Shown here: positions 46,688 to 55,814 of the stretch, piece by piece | Numbering within the stretch: the first letter of the stretch is position 1 | Layout: every line of letters begins with the position of its first letter | Assembly: GCF_006715305.1 (NCBI RefSeq) | Contig: NZ_VFMY01000001.1 | Span: 1,984,001-2,048,000, forward strand | Direction: 5' to 3' | DNA from: Arthrobacter sp. SLBN-100 | GTDB taxonomy: Bacteria; Actinomycetota; Actinomycetes; Actinomycetales; Micrococcaceae | Length of the DNA stretch: 64,000 bases | Position numbers and translations under genes: made by a program | The notes under the pieces: generated by a model | The model's input: the letters and a program-made list of their open reading frames with translations, nothing else | Told to the model about the DNA's origin: nothing | Database searches by the model: none

Positions 46688-48148
46688 CTAGCTGTACAGC
46701 TCGCTCTTCGGCTGGTTGTTCTTTACCTTCTGCCAGCCCAGCCACAGGATCAAGGCAAAGAACGGGATGGTGGCCAGGGTCCACAGGCCCAGGTAGAACA
46801 CCTCGCCGGTCTTGCTGGTCATCGTGTCGAAACCGATGAGCACGGTGATGGCGAGCAGGCCGACCAGGCCGGCCCAGCTGGTCCACGGCGAGCCGGGCAT
46901 CGGCAGGCTGGAGGTGACGCCCTTGCGGTGGCGCAGTGCGATCTGGCTGGCGAAGATGGAGCCCCAGCAGAAGATCACGCCGATGGAGGCCGAGTTCAGT
47001 GCCAGGTCGAACGCGTAGGAGCCGCCCAGCCAGATGTTGAGCAGGATGCCCACCAGGTAGAACACCGCGATGGCAAGGATTGCCGCGTACGGGACGTGGC
47101 GCTTGGACATCTTGGTGAGCCACTGCGGGGCGTGCCCGTTGTTGGCCATGGTGCGGAACACCCGGCCGATGGAGTACAGGCCGGAGTTGCAGGAGGACAA
47201 GGCGGCGGTGATCACGATCATGTTCATCACGTCACCCACCCAGCCCAGGCCCATCTGGCCGAAGACGGTGACGAACGGTGAGGTCCCGGCCACGTACTGG
47301 TCCGAGGGCAGCAGCATGGCGAGCAGGGTCACGGAGCCGACGTAGAAGACCACGATGCGGAGGACGACGGCGCGGACGGCCTTGGGCACTTCGCGTTCCG
47401 GGTCCTGCATCTCGCCGGCGGTGATGCCCACCAGTTCGATGCCGTTGTAGGCAAAGATCACGGCATTGAGGACCAGGACCATCACCAGGGCGCCCTTGGG
47501 GAACATGCCGCCTTCAGCGGCGAAGAGGTTGGCGACCGACGCGTGGCCGTCGCCCACCTGGGCGTTGGTGACCACCATGAAGCTGCCCACCGCCAGGAAG
47601 ATCAGGATGGCGCCCACCTTGAGGCAGGAGGCCCAGAATTCGAACTCGCCGAACGCCTTAACGCTCAGCAGGTTAACCGCCACCAACAGCGCCAAAGCGG
47701 CGATGGCGGAGGCTTCCACCGGGACGTTGGGGAAGAAGAACTGGAAGTACAGGCCGATGGCGATCAGTTCCGCGATGCCGGTCATGCCCCAGTTGATGAA
47801 GTACATCCAGCCGGAGAGGTATGCGCCCTTCTTCCCGAACATCTCGCCGGCGTAGCTGACGAAGGAGCCGGAGGTCTGGCGGTACATGATGAGTTCGCCC
47901 AGCGCCCGCATGAGCAGGTAGGCAATGACGCCGGCGATGGCGTAGGAGAAAATCAGGGCCGGGCCGGTGGAGGCCAGGCGCCCGCCGGCACCCATGAACA
48001 GGCCGACGCCGATGGCGCCGCCCATAGCGATCATGGTGACGTGGCGCCTGCCCAGCGTCTTGCTGTAACCCTCGGCGCTGAGGGTGGGGTCGATGGCGGT
48101 GGATGGTGCCGTGGGGTTCTGGAGATCTGTGGGGGTACTTTGAGGCAC
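46688..48148 (-). CDS. APC-family amino acid permease (CycA/AnsP-like)
   Basis: A 486-residue transporter with 12 predicted helices. RRHVTMIAMGGAIGVGLFMG is the helix 1 consensus, FSYAIAGVIAYLLMRALGEL helix 2, and YNGIELVGITAGEMQDPER the consensus loop of the AAT group (D-serine/alanine/glycine, GABA, asparagine and related). Proton-coupled uptake across the membrane; the substrate is not certain. Start GTG 48148 is six bases after AAGGA; longer in-frame starts at 48181 and 48190 lack a ribosome site. Confidence 0.9.
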   Translation of the reverse strand: MPQSTPTDLQNPTAPSTAIDPTLSAEGYSKTLGRRHVTMIAMGGAIGVGLFMGAGGRLASTGPALIFSYAIAGVIAYLLMRALGELIMYRQTSGSFVSYAGEMFGKKGAYLSGWMYFINWGMTGIAELIAIGLYFQFFFPNVPVEASAIAALALLVAVNLLSVKAFGEFEFWASCLKVGAILIFLAVGSFMVVTNAQVGDGHASVANLFAAEGGMFPKGALVMVLVLNAVIFAYNGIELVGITAGEMQDPEREVPKAVRAVVLRIVVFYVGSVTLLAMLLPSDQYVAGTSPFVTVFGQMGLGWVGDVMNMIVITAALSSCNSGLYSIGRVFRTMANNGHAPQWLTKMSKRHVPYAAILAIAVFYLVGILLNIWLGGSYAFDLALNSASIGVIFCWGSIFASQIALRHRKGVTSSLPMPGSPWTSWAGLVGLLAITVLIGFDTMTSKTGEVFYLGLWTLATIPFFALILWLGWQKVKNNQPKSELYS

Positions 48149-48322
48149 AACGGTTCCTTGTGGGTTGGGGGTTGGCCGCATCCGGATCACGGATGATTCC
48201 AGTCACATAATTCGGGGAAATGCCTGTTAGGCGGCCGAATGTGACCGGAATCTCTCGTGGCGCCGAAGCTTCGCGCGGCTCGTCTATCTTACAAGACGCG
48301 AAGGGGTGCCACGTGACGGGCG

Positions 48323-48661
48323 CTACACCGGCAGCTGCAGGACCAGATTTTGCTGCCGGTCCATTGATACGGCGTAAGGGCGGAGATTGTCCGCGCCGGT
48401 GGTGGAACAGCCCGTAGCCAGGTCAAACGCGTGCTGGTGCAACGGACACACCACCACGGCGAGGTCAATGGTGCCGTCGGCCAGCGGGCCTCCCCTGTGC
48501 GGGCAGACGGCCGGAAGCGCCCGGAGCGAGCCGTCCCGAAGCCGGAAGACGGCCACCTGCCCGCCGTCCACCGCAAACGCCCTGCCCTCCCCCAGCGGGA
48601 TCTGCTCCACGGGACCCAGCACGAACGTCTTTCCGCCTGCCGGAATGTGGTTGGCACTCAT
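48323..48661 (-). CDS. nirD: Nitrite reductase small subunit NirD (Rieske-type)
   Basis: A 112-residue Rieske-fold subunit. CPHRGGPLADG and CPLHQHAFDL retain the Cys-x-His and Cys-x2-His ligands of a [2Fe-2S] cluster, unlike E. coli-type NirD proteins that lost them. Forms the assimilatory NAD(P)H-nitrite reductase with NirB. Its start overlaps the nirB stop (ATGA). Last gene of the operon; no clear terminator was found between it and the permease promoter. Confidence 0.93.
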   Translation of the reverse strand: MSANHIPAGGKTFVLGPVEQIPLGEGRAFAVDGGQVAVFRLRDGSLRALPAVCPHRGGPLADGTIDLAVVVCPLHQHAFDLATGCSTTGADNLRPYAVSMDRQQNLVLQLPV

Positions 48662-51186
48662 CGGACGGGCACCTGAGGGAGCACCGTCAGCGGCAGGGAG
48701 GTCCTGAACTGGCCGGGCGTCTGCGGATCGTCGCGGTCCAGCCACGGGTCCACGTAGCTGTCCACGGACGCCTGCATGGCTGCATCAAGCTGCGCCGCGA
48801 TCCCCTGGGCGTCGTCAACGATCACCCCGCGTAGGTGCTCAATGCCCACCCGGGGCACGAAGGCGTAGGTCCGTTCCAGCCAGTTGGCCTGTTCGCGGTA
48901 GTACTGCATGAACCGTCCGGCGAGGACCTTCACCTGCTCCGGATCGTCCACGGTGGCCAGCAGGTCTCCCTTGCGGATATGGGCCCCGGCAGCACCGCCC
49001 ACATAAATCTCCCACCGGCCGCCCTCCACAGCCACCACGCCCACGTCCTTCACCAGGGACTCCGCGCAGTTGCGGGGGCAGCCGGAGACGGCGAGTTTCA
49101 GCTTCCCCGGCGCTTCGATGCCCTGGAACCGGGATTCGATCTCGATGCCCAGTTTGGTGGAGTCCCCCGTTCCGTAGCGGCAGAAGTCCTTGCCCACGCA
49201 GGTCTTCACAGTGCGGAAGCTCTTCCCGTACGCATAGCCCGAGGGCATGTCCAGGTCCGCCCAGACCTGGGGCAGGTCCTCCTTGCGGATCCCCAGCAGG
49301 TCGATCCGCTGCCCGCCGGTCAGCTTGATCAGCGGGACGTTGTGCTTTTCGGCAACATCGGCGATGCGCCGCAGCTGCTGGACGCTCGTCACGCCGCCCT
49401 TCATCTGGGGCACGACGGAGAAGGTGCCGTCGCGCTGGATGTTCCCGTGTACGCGGTCGTTGATGAACCGGGCGTCGCGTTCGTCCATGTACCGCTCGGC
49501 CAGCATCGTCTTCAGCAGCGAGGCAAGCCCCATCTTGGACCTGGCGTCTTCGCCGCCGGGGGCCAGCGCCTGGAACACGGCCGAGACCGAGCGCAGCCCG
49601 CGCTTCCGGATTTCCGCCATCAGCGCCTGCTTGTCCAGCGGGATGGCGGGGACGTAGTAGTTCGCCACCGGGTCCTCTTCCACCGCTCCGTCTGCGGCCC
49701 ATTCCACCACCTGCCGCACCAGAAGCTTGCACGAACCGCAGCCCTTTCCGGCTCGGGTGGCCTCCATGGCGCCGGCAACAGTGGCGCAGCCGCCCTGCAC
49801 CGCATCCACCAGGGTCTTTTTGCTCACGCCGTTGCAGTTGCACACCTGCGCGTCGTCGCTGAGCTCGCCGACTCCAGCGTCCCCGTCGGGTGTCCCAAAA
49901 TCGAACATCAACCCGATCCGTTCCTCGGGCAGGGGCAGTCCACGGTCGTACGCCTCGGTCAGATAGGCCACCTTGCGGCTGTCGCCAAGCAGCGTGGCGC
50001 CCACCATCTTGTTGTCCCGCACCACAATGGATTTGAAGACACCGCGGCTGGGTTCGGAGAAGACGATGTGCTCATCTGTGTCGAGTTCGGGCCCGTGCAA
50101 TCCCATGGAGGCTACTTCGACGCCGGCCACCTTCAGTTTGGTGGCGGTGCGGGAACCCAGGTACATGGCGGAGGTGTCCGTCCCTGTCACATGGTTGGCC
50201 AGCACCACAGCCTGCTCCCAGAGCGGTGCCACGAGGCCGTACACCTCGCCGCGGTGCTGGACACACTCCCCCACGGCGTAGATGTCATCCTCGTCCTGGA
50301 CCCGGAGCCTGTCATCCACCACGATGGCCCGCTCCACCGGAAGGCCGCTGAGGACGGCGAGGTCCACATTGGGGCGGATTCCTGCCGCCACCACCACCAT
50401 GTCGCACGGGATATCGGTGCCCCCGCGGAGGCTGATCCCGGTGACCCTGTCGCTTCCCAGCACGGCTGTGGTGCGGCTGCCGGTGAGCACCCCGATGCCA
50501 AGGGCCTCCACGCTGCGGCGGAGCACCGCACCGCCGTCGGGACCCATCTGCGCGCTCATCAGGTGGCCCGCGGAATGGACCACGTCCACGTTAATCCCAT
50601 GGCTGCGCAGGCCGTAGGCTGCCTCAAGCCCCAGCAGTCCCCCGCCGATCACCACGGCACGGCGGTGGTGCTCATGCTGGGCATAGGCCACCATTTTGCG
50701 GGTGTCATCGATGGTACGAAACGCGAAAACGCCGGGCTTCACGGACCCCGCGGGGGTGTAAAGGCCGTCCATAGGCGGCATGTGGGAGCGGCTGCCGGTG
50801 GCGATGATCAGGATGTCGTAGGGCGTCACCCTGCCGTCGTTGGAGAAGACGTGCTTTGTGAACCGGTCGATCCTGTCCACCCTGACGCCGGCGTGCAGCG
50901 TGATGCCCTTGTCCTGGTACCAGGACAGGGAGTTGAGGAAAATATCGGCGTCGCTTTCCTCGCCGGAGAGGACGTGGCTGAGCATGATCCGGTTGTAGTT
51001 TCCATAGGGTTCGTCGCCAAACATGGTGATGGTGAACTGTCCGGCACCGCCCCGGGCGAGGATTTCCTCCACCGCCCGGGCTCCGGCCATCCCGTTGCCG
51101 ATCACCACCAGCCGGCGGCGCGGGCCCTGCCCGGATGGTTCCGGCCCGGAGAGCCTGGTCCGTGGAGTGTCCAGGACGCTGGTCAT
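48658..51186 (-). CDS. nirB: NAD(P)H nitrite reductase large subunit
   Basis: An 842-residue flavo-iron-sulfur-siroheme enzyme reducing nitrite to ammonium. FAD/NAD module 1-400 (VVIGNGMAGARAVEEIL, IIATGSRSHMPP, YAVGECVQHRGEVYG), BFD-like [2Fe-2S] module (CNCNGVSKKTLVDAVQGG, GKGCGSC), then siroheme/4Fe-4S half (CVGKDFCRYGTGDS and GCPRNCAES supply the four cysteines). Start ATG 51186 is overlapped by the stop of the preceding small gene (TGATG). Cytoplasmic nitrogen assimilation. Confidence 0.97.
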   Translation of the reverse strand: MTSVLDTPRTRLSGPEPSGQGPRRRLVVIGNGMAGARAVEEILARGGAGQFTITMFGDEPYGNYNRIMLSHVLSGEESDADIFLNSLSWYQDKGITLHAGVRVDRIDRFTKHVFSNDGRVTPYDILIIATGSRSHMPPMDGLYTPAGSVKPGVFAFRTIDDTRKMVAYAQHEHHRRAVVIGGGLLGLEAAYGLRSHGINVDVVHSAGHLMSAQMGPDGGAVLRRSVEALGIGVLTGSRTTAVLGSDRVTGISLRGGTDIPCDMVVVAAGIRPNVDLAVLSGLPVERAIVVDDRLRVQDEDDIYAVGECVQHRGEVYGLVAPLWEQAVVLANHVTGTDTSAMYLGSRTATKLKVAGVEVASMGLHGPELDTDEHIVFSEPSRGVFKSIVVRDNKMVGATLLGDSRKVAYLTEAYDRGLPLPEERIGLMFDFGTPDGDAGVGELSDDAQVCNCNGVSKKTLVDAVQGGCATVAGAMEATRAGKGCGSCKLLVRQVVEWAADGAVEEDPVANYYVPAIPLDKQALMAEIRKRGLRSVSAVFQALAPGGEDARSKMGLASLLKTMLAERYMDERDARFINDRVHGNIQRDGTFSVVPQMKGGVTSVQQLRRIADVAEKHNVPLIKLTGGQRIDLLGIRKEDLPQVWADLDMPSGYAYGKSFRTVKTCVGKDFCRYGTGDSTKLGIEIESRFQGIEAPGKLKLAVSGCPRNCAESLVKDVGVVAVEGGRWEIYVGGAAGAHIRKGDLLATVDDPEQVKVLAGRFMQYYREQANWLERTYAFVPRVGIEHLRGVIVDDAQGIAAQLDAAMQASVDSYVDPWLDRDDPQTPGQFRTSLPLTVLPQVPVR

Positions 51187-51533
51187 CAGTGTTCCACCAT
51201 GCCCAGGTCGATCACTACGGACCCGCTGACGCCCTCCGGAGCGGCCAGGTACAGCTCGATGGCCGACCCGCCCTCAATGTCCTCCACCACGCGCAGCGGA
51301 ACATGGACGTCACTCTTGGCGCCGATGGGGAAATACCGCATTGGCACACCGTTGCGCAGCAGGACAACGGTGACCAGTTCGGGGCTCGAATTCCCTCCGC
51401 GGAAGTAGAGCGTCTGGTTGATGACCCCGTCCGCCACGTAGTGGGCGAGCTCGCTGTGGATCGGCACGGGCCTGTCCATGCCCGCGCCTTGGAACGGGAA
51501 GATGCCTTGCAGGAAAAGGTTTTTGGTCAGCAC
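51186..51533 (-). CDS. Conserved small protein at the head of the nirBD operon
   Basis: A 115-residue protein, MLTKNLFLQGIFPFQGAGMD onward, predicted mostly beta strand (NQTLYFRGGNSSPELVTVVL, GSAIELYLAAPEG, GSVVIDLGM). No cysteine ligands, no signal peptide, no family recognised. Translational coupling to nirB by TGATG and position as first gene after the promoter suggest a role tied to nitrite reductase, for instance assembly or regulation. That is inference from context only. Confidence 0.75.
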   Translation of the reverse strand: MLTKNLFLQGIFPFQGAGMDRPVPIHSELAHYVADGVINQTLYFRGGNSSPELVTVVLLRNGVPMRYFPIGAKSDVHVPLRVVEDIEGGSAIELYLAAPEGVSGSVVIDLGMVEH

Positions 51534-51587
51534 GGGCGTTACCTTTCGGCCGGCAGCAACTGTTACAGCCCATCCTGCGACGCCGAT

Positions 51588-51625
51588 GTTTCGTCCTGCC
51601 GGTTCCCCGGTAACGATCCCTTAAC
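51588..51625. promoter_or_regulatory. Phased GlnR-like half-sites upstream of the nir operon
   Basis: On the minus strand GTTAA, GTTAC, ACCGG and GAAAC follow each other at exact 11-base steps (plus-strand starts 51621, 51610, 51599 and 51588). This resembles the gTnAC-n6-GaAAC phasing of GlnR boxes that control actinobacterial nitrite reductase genes. One half-site (ACCGG) is poor. Confidence 0.45.
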
Positions 51626-51665
51626 GCAAAACTCACTGCTTTCGGCCTCAGCCTGGACAATACAG

Positions 51666-52532
51666 CTAGGCGGCGACCGCTGCTGCTTTCCTGCGCCGTG
51701 CCTTTGCCAGCCGCGTACCGATCAGGCCCTGCCGGGGGCTGAACAGGTAGACGACGGCGAACACCACTCCCTGCGTGAGCACCACCATGGCCCCGGAAGC
51801 GGTGTCCAGGTAGTAGCTGATGTAGATGCCGGCCAGCGAGCACACGGCCGAGACCACGGGGGCGATGACCAGCATCCGGGCGAAGCGGTCGGTCAGCAGG
51901 TACGCGGTGGCTCCCGGGATGATGAGCATGGCCACCACCAGCACCACCCCCACAGTCTGCAGTGCCACCACCGAGGTCAAGGCGAGCAGGCCCAGCAGCA
52001 GCGCGCCCAGGCGCTTGGGTGAGAGCCCGATGGCGTGCGCGTGGGTGGGGTCGAAGGCGTAGAGGGTGAGGTCGCGGCGTTTGAGGATCAGGATGGCGAA
52101 GGCCAGCACGCCCAGCACGAGGACCTGGATCAGGTCCGGAACGCTGACGCCGAGGAGGTTGCCGAAGATGATGTGGTTGAGGTCGGTCTGGCTGGGCGTG
52201 ACCGAAATCAGTACCAAGCCCAGGGCGAACAGGGAGGAGAACACGATGCCGATCGCGGCGTCCTCCTTAACCCGGCTGGTATTGCGGACCACCCCGATCA
52301 GGGTGACGGCAACGAGAGCGAAGACCAGTGCTCCCAGCGCAAACGGGGCACCGACGATGTATGCGAGCACAACACCCGGGAGCACGGCGTGGGAGACTGC
52401 ATCGCCCATCAGGGACCAGCCGATCAGCACCAGCCAGCAGCTGAGCACTGCGCAGACCACGGCGGCCAGGGCGGTAGTGATCAAGGCGCGGACCATAAAG
52501 TCGTAGCCCAGTGGTTCGAGGAGCAGTTCCAT
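51666..52532 (-). CDS. Metal ABC transporter permease (Mn/Fe/Zn type)
   Basis: A 288-residue ABC-3 permease with about eight transmembrane helices. Signatures: SLMGDAVSHAVLPGVVLAY early, and FDPTHAHAIGLSPKRLGALL before the last helices. Forms the membrane channel with the ATPase and lipoprotein encoded upstream. TGATG overlap with the ATPase gene. Imports manganese, zinc or iron; the binding-protein residues favour manganese or iron. Confidence 0.93.
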   Translation of the reverse strand: MELLLEPLGYDFMVRALITTALAAVVCAVLSCWLVLIGWSLMGDAVSHAVLPGVVLAYIVGAPFALGALVFALVAVTLIGVVRNTSRVKEDAAIGIVFSSLFALGLVLISVTPSQTDLNHIIFGNLLGVSVPDLIQVLVLGVLAFAILILKRRDLTLYAFDPTHAHAIGLSPKRLGALLLGLLALTSVVALQTVGVVLVVAMLIIPGATAYLLTDRFARMLVIAPVVSAVCSLAGIYISYYLDTASGAMVVLTQGVVFAVVYLFSPRQGLIGTRLAKARRRKAAAVAA

Positions 52533-53293
52533 CAGTGGTTCCCCCTCTTGCCGGCCGGCAGATCCCGGTCCAGCACATCCAGGCCAAAGGCCATCGCCAG
52601 GTTCTCCGGCTGCAGCACCACTTCAGGCGGTCCATGCATCAGGACTTTGTGCATCAGGAGAATGGCCTCGTCGCACAATTGGGGCAGCGCATGCAGATCG
52701 TGGGTGGAGACCAGGATGGTGCAGCCGTCGGAAGCGAGTTCGCGCAGCAGCCGGGTGATAGTGGCCTCGGAGCGCTTATCCACACCGGCGAAGGGTTCGT
52801 CCAGGAGCATGATGGTGGCACCCTGGGCGATCCCGCGGGCCACAAAGGCGCGCTTCTTCTGGCCTCCCGAGAGCTGGCCGATCTGGCGCCCGGCGAAAGG
52901 GCCCAACTCCACCCGGTCCAGTGCCTCGTCCACGGCCACGCGGTCCGCTTTGGAAGCACGGCGGGTGAAGCCCTGGTGGCCGTAGCGGCCCATCATCACC
53001 ACGTCCCGCACGGACAACGGAAACTGCCAGTCAACGTCCTCGCTCTGCGGCACATAGCCGATGCCGCCCTGCTTGCGCGCCTTGGAAGGTGACTTTCCGT
53101 TGATCCGGACCGTGCCGGCGTCGGGTTTGATCATTCCCATGATCACTTTGAACAAAGTGGACTTGCCTGAGCCGTTCATCCCCACCAGGCCGCAGATCCG
53201 GGCGGGCTCGAGGGCCACGGACGCCGAGTCCAGCGCCATGACCTCGCCGTAATGGACGGTGACGTTCTCAACAAGGATCGCCTGTGGAGTCAT
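52532..53293 (-). CDS. Metal ABC transporter ATPase
   Basis: A 253-residue ATP-binding subunit. Walker A GMNGSGKST, Q-loop VPQSEDVDWQFP, signature LSGGQKKRAF, Walker B IMLLDEPFAGVD and H-loop STHDL are all intact. The aromatic VDWQFP Q-loop is typical for Mn/Zn importers. Overlaps the binding protein (ATGA) and the permease (TGATG), giving a tightly coupled three-gene operon. Confidence 0.95.
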   Translation of the reverse strand: MTPQAILVENVTVHYGEVMALDSASVALEPARICGLVGMNGSGKSTLFKVIMGMIKPDAGTVRINGKSPSKARKQGGIGYVPQSEDVDWQFPLSVRDVVMMGRYGHQGFTRRASKADRVAVDEALDRVELGPFAGRQIGQLSGGQKKRAFVARGIAQGATIMLLDEPFAGVDKRSEATITRLLRELASDGCTILVSTHDLHALPQLCDEAILLMHKVLMHGPPEVVLQPENLAMAFGLDVLDRDLPAGKRGNH

Positions 53294-54273
53294 GATGCCG
53301 CTCCTGCCGTGGCTCCGGCCAGTGCCTTGGTGATGAGGCCGGCGTCGTGCCGGATGAGGTCCAGATAGGTGGGCACCGGACCGTCCGCTTCCGAGAGGGA
53401 GTCCACGTAGAGGGTGCCGCCGAACTTCGCCCCGGTGGCCCCCACCACCTGCTGCATTGGCGCATCCGAGACGGTGGATTCACAGAAGACTGCGGGGACT
53501 TTGTTGGCCCTGACGTATTCGATGGCGCGGGTGATCTGCTGCGGCGTTGCCTGCTGTTCGGCGTTAACCGCCCAGATGTACACCTCTTTGAGCCCGGCGT
53601 CGCGGGCCAGGTAGGAGAACGCTCCTTCGCAGGTGACCAGCGCGCGCTGGTTCTCCGGGAGGCCGGCCAGGCTGGAGACCATCTGGTCCTGCACAGCCTG
53701 CAGTTCGGCCTTGTACGCGTCCCCGTTGGCCTTGAAAGCCTCGGCGTTGTCCGGGTCCAGGTCGCTGAAGGCCTTCACCATGTTGTCCACGTAGATCTGG
53801 ACATTCACCGGGGACATCCAGGCGTGCGGGTTCGGCTTTCCCCGGTAGGAGTCCTCGCTGATGGATACCACCTGCACACCGTCACTCACCACGGCGTGCG
53901 GCACGTCCAGGCCTTCCACGAACTGGGCGAACCAGGCCTCAAGGTTCAGTCCGTTGTCCAGGATGAGGTCCGCTTTGGAGGCCTTCCGGATGTCGCCGGG
54001 GGTGGGTTCGTAACCGTGGATTTCGGCGCCCGCCTTGGTGATGGATTCAACCGTGAGCTTGTCCCCGGCGACGTTCTTCGCGACGTCGGCCAATACCGTG
54101 AAGGTGGTCAGGACCACCTTTTTGTCCCCGCCGTTGCCGGAAGCACCTCCTGCGCAGGCTGTCAGGAAGAGGGAAAGCACGACGGCGGCTGCCGCGGCCA
54201 CGAGGAAGCGCACCTCGAGGAGAGAGCGGGTCCGGGCGACTGCTTTGGCGCACCGAAACGAAAGTTTAGGCAT
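53290..54273 (-). CDS. Metal-binding lipoprotein of the ABC importer
   Basis: A 327-residue cluster A-I solute-binding protein. Lipobox LTAC at about 37-40, an unusually long signal region. Metal ligands by position: His in AEIHGYEPTP, His in NPHAWMSP, Glu in VTCEGAFSY and Asp in LYVDSLSEADG. The His-His-Glu-Asp set favours manganese or iron over zinc. The ZnuA-type histidine loop is absent. Start ATG 54273 has no good ribosome site; a GTG within the signal region is an alternative. Confidence 0.92.
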   Translation of the reverse strand: MPKLSFRCAKAVARTRSLLEVRFLVAAAAAVVLSLFLTACAGGASGNGGDKKVVLTTFTVLADVAKNVAGDKLTVESITKAGAEIHGYEPTPGDIRKASKADLILDNGLNLEAWFAQFVEGLDVPHAVVSDGVQVVSISEDSYRGKPNPHAWMSPVNVQIYVDNMVKAFSDLDPDNAEAFKANGDAYKAELQAVQDQMVSSLAGLPENQRALVTCEGAFSYLARDAGLKEVYIWAVNAEQQATPQQITRAIEYVRANKVPAVFCESTVSDAPMQQVVGATGAKFGGTLYVDSLSEADGPVPTYLDLIRHDAGLITKALAGATAGAAS

Positions 54274-54425
54274 ACCGAATATTCTAGGCGACGCCCGATT
54301 CCACGGGCAACGTTGTTACGTCCGCCCAGCCCTCCCGCCCTACCCACATGACTCGCATTTAACGTCCCGATTCGCGGTTTTGGGTGCCTTACCTGCCAGT
54401 TGGTGGGTGGGGATAGGCTGACAAC

Positions 54426-55187
54426 ATGGCCACCGCACACCGCCGACCACCCGCACCGCAGCCACAGCTCTACCGGTTTTCACCCCTCGACTTCACCACC
54501 GTGGGCCTGTACGTGGCTATTGCCGGATTTTTCGCGGTGGCCGGGGAGCTGGTGGAGCCCTTCCTCCGGCAGCTCGCCCCCACTCCGGCCGCGGCCTCCT
54601 ACGCCATGAACCTGCTCTTTTATGCCTCGGTGGGAATCCTGGCGCTCCTGGCCGCCCGCCGGGTGGTAGGCCGTGACCTGCGGGTGCTCGCAACCCGCCC
54701 GTGGTTCACCCTGATGATGGTTCCGGCCGCCGTCATTGTGATGATGATCCTTACGGCCGTTGTGGTGGCGGCCAGCGGCAATGTGGCGACGTCCGAGAAC
54801 CAGGCCGGACTCCAGGCACTGATGCAGCAGGTCCCGGCGTGGCTGATGGTCCCGCTGCTGGTGGTGGTGGGCCCGTTCGTGGAGGAATACGTCTTCCGCC
54901 ACCTGCTGATCGGGAAGCTGAGCCGGCGGATCAACATCTGGGTGTGCTGCGGGTTGTCAGTCCTCCTGTTCGCCGCCCTGCACGTCGTGGGCCAGGAGGC
55001 GCTGACGCTCACCGTCCTGCTGCCGTACCTGGCCATGGGGGCAACGCTTGTGTTCGTGTACGTCTGGACCGGCAGGAACCTGATGTTCTCCTACTTTGTC
55101 CACGCAGCCAAGAACCTCCTGGCGGTGGTGTTCATCTACGCCATACCGCCCGAAGTCTACGAACAGCTCCAACAGGTCCCTGCCTAG
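54426..55187 (+). CDS. CPBP-family intramembrane metalloprotease
   Basis: A 253-residue membrane protein of the CAAX protease/bacteriocin-processing (ABI) family. About seven helices; the motifs are PFVEEYVFRHLLIGKLS (EExxxR), VLLFAALHVVG (FxxxH) and FSYFVHAAKN (third motif). Metal-dependent cleavage within the membrane is expected; substrate unknown. Start ATG 54426. Divergent from the metal importer and not tied to it functionally. Confidence 0.9.
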   Translation: MATAHRRPPAPQPQLYRFSPLDFTTVGLYVAIAGFFAVAGELVEPFLRQLAPTPAAASYAMNLLFYASVGILALLAARRVVGRDLRVLATRPWFTLMMVPAAVIVMMILTAVVVAASGNVATSENQAGLQALMQQVPAWLMVPLLVVVGPFVEEYVFRHLLIGKLSRRINIWVCCGLSVLLFAALHVVGQEALTLTVLLPYLAMGATLVFVYVWTGRNLMFSYFVHAAKNLLAVVFIYAIPPEVYEQLQQVPA

Positions 55188-55249
55188 GGCCATCCGGGGC
55201 CGCTGACGAGCAGGGCGGCTACTTTCCAGCGATATACAACCCAACCCGG

Positions 55250-55296
55250 GGTCACTTCCGGCCCGATGAGGGCCCTTCACAGGGCCGGATCTGACC
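55250..55296. repeat. Hairpin between CPBP and VOC genes
   Basis: GGTCA-CTT-CCGGCCC faces GGGCCGG-ATC-TGACC, 12 of 15 positions pairing, with GGGCCC inside the loop. It lies between two genes of the same strand and may terminate the CPBP transcript; no T-run follows. Confidence 0.6.
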
Positions 55297-55351
55297 TCGC
55301 GTTGCTGTCCGTTCCCTATCGCCAGCGCACCTGCCACCGTACCGTGGTGGG

Positions 55352-55792
55352 ATGGGACTGAACATCCAAATTGTCATCGACTCCCGCAATCCGCACCACC
55401 TGGCCGAGTGGTGGGCGGAGTCCCTGCAGTGGGCCGTGGAACCCCAGGATGAGGGTTTCATCCGGTCCATGATCGAGCAGGGGTACGCCCGCGAGGACCA
55501 GACGACAATCCACAACGGAGTGCTCGTGTGGCGCGATGCGTGCGCAATCCGGCCGCCCGAGGAGCTCGACGTGAAGGCACCCACGCGGCGCCTCCTGTTC
55601 CAGACGGCGCCGGAGGACAAAACAGTCAAGAACCGCGTGCACTGGGACTTGAACCTGGCAGGCCGGGACAAGGACGAGGCGCGCCGGGAACTCGAGGCCA
55701 GGGGCGCAACGTTCCTCTGGACAGCCAATGAAGGACCGCATTCCTGGCACACCATGGCGGACCCTGAGGGCAACGAGTTCTGCATCAGCTGA
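55352..55792 (+). CDS. VOC (glyoxalase-like) family protein
   Basis: A 146-residue glyoxalase-like protein. IQIVIDSRNPHHLAEWWAES at the start and VHWDLNLAGRDKDEARRELE in the second half give the paired module; MADPEGNEFCIS is the standard end with Glu. Resembles the common actinobacterial Glyoxalase_6 group, function unknown. Ends 22 bases before menB, so it may share its promoter. Confidence 0.87.
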   Translation: MGLNIQIVIDSRNPHHLAEWWAESLQWAVEPQDEGFIRSMIEQGYAREDQTTIHNGVLVWRDACAIRPPEELDVKAPTRRLLFQTAPEDKTVKNRVHWDLNLAGRDKDEARRELEARGATFLWTANEGPHSWHTMADPEGNEFCIS

Positions 55793-55814
55793 CACCGATT
55801 ACTAGACTTGGACG

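Noticed and set aside
48835..51408. Very long open frame on the plus strand opposite nirB
   Set aside because: nirB on the minus strand has all enzyme motifs and operon overlaps. The plus-strand frame is low-complexity (many His, Gly, Ala, Pro), typical of an antisense shadow in high-GC DNA.
54274..54300. MntR/DtxR box before the metal importer
   Set aside because: GCCTA occurs twice on the minus strand and GAATATTC is symmetric, but no convincing 19-base DtxR-type palindrome can be read, so no operator is claimed.
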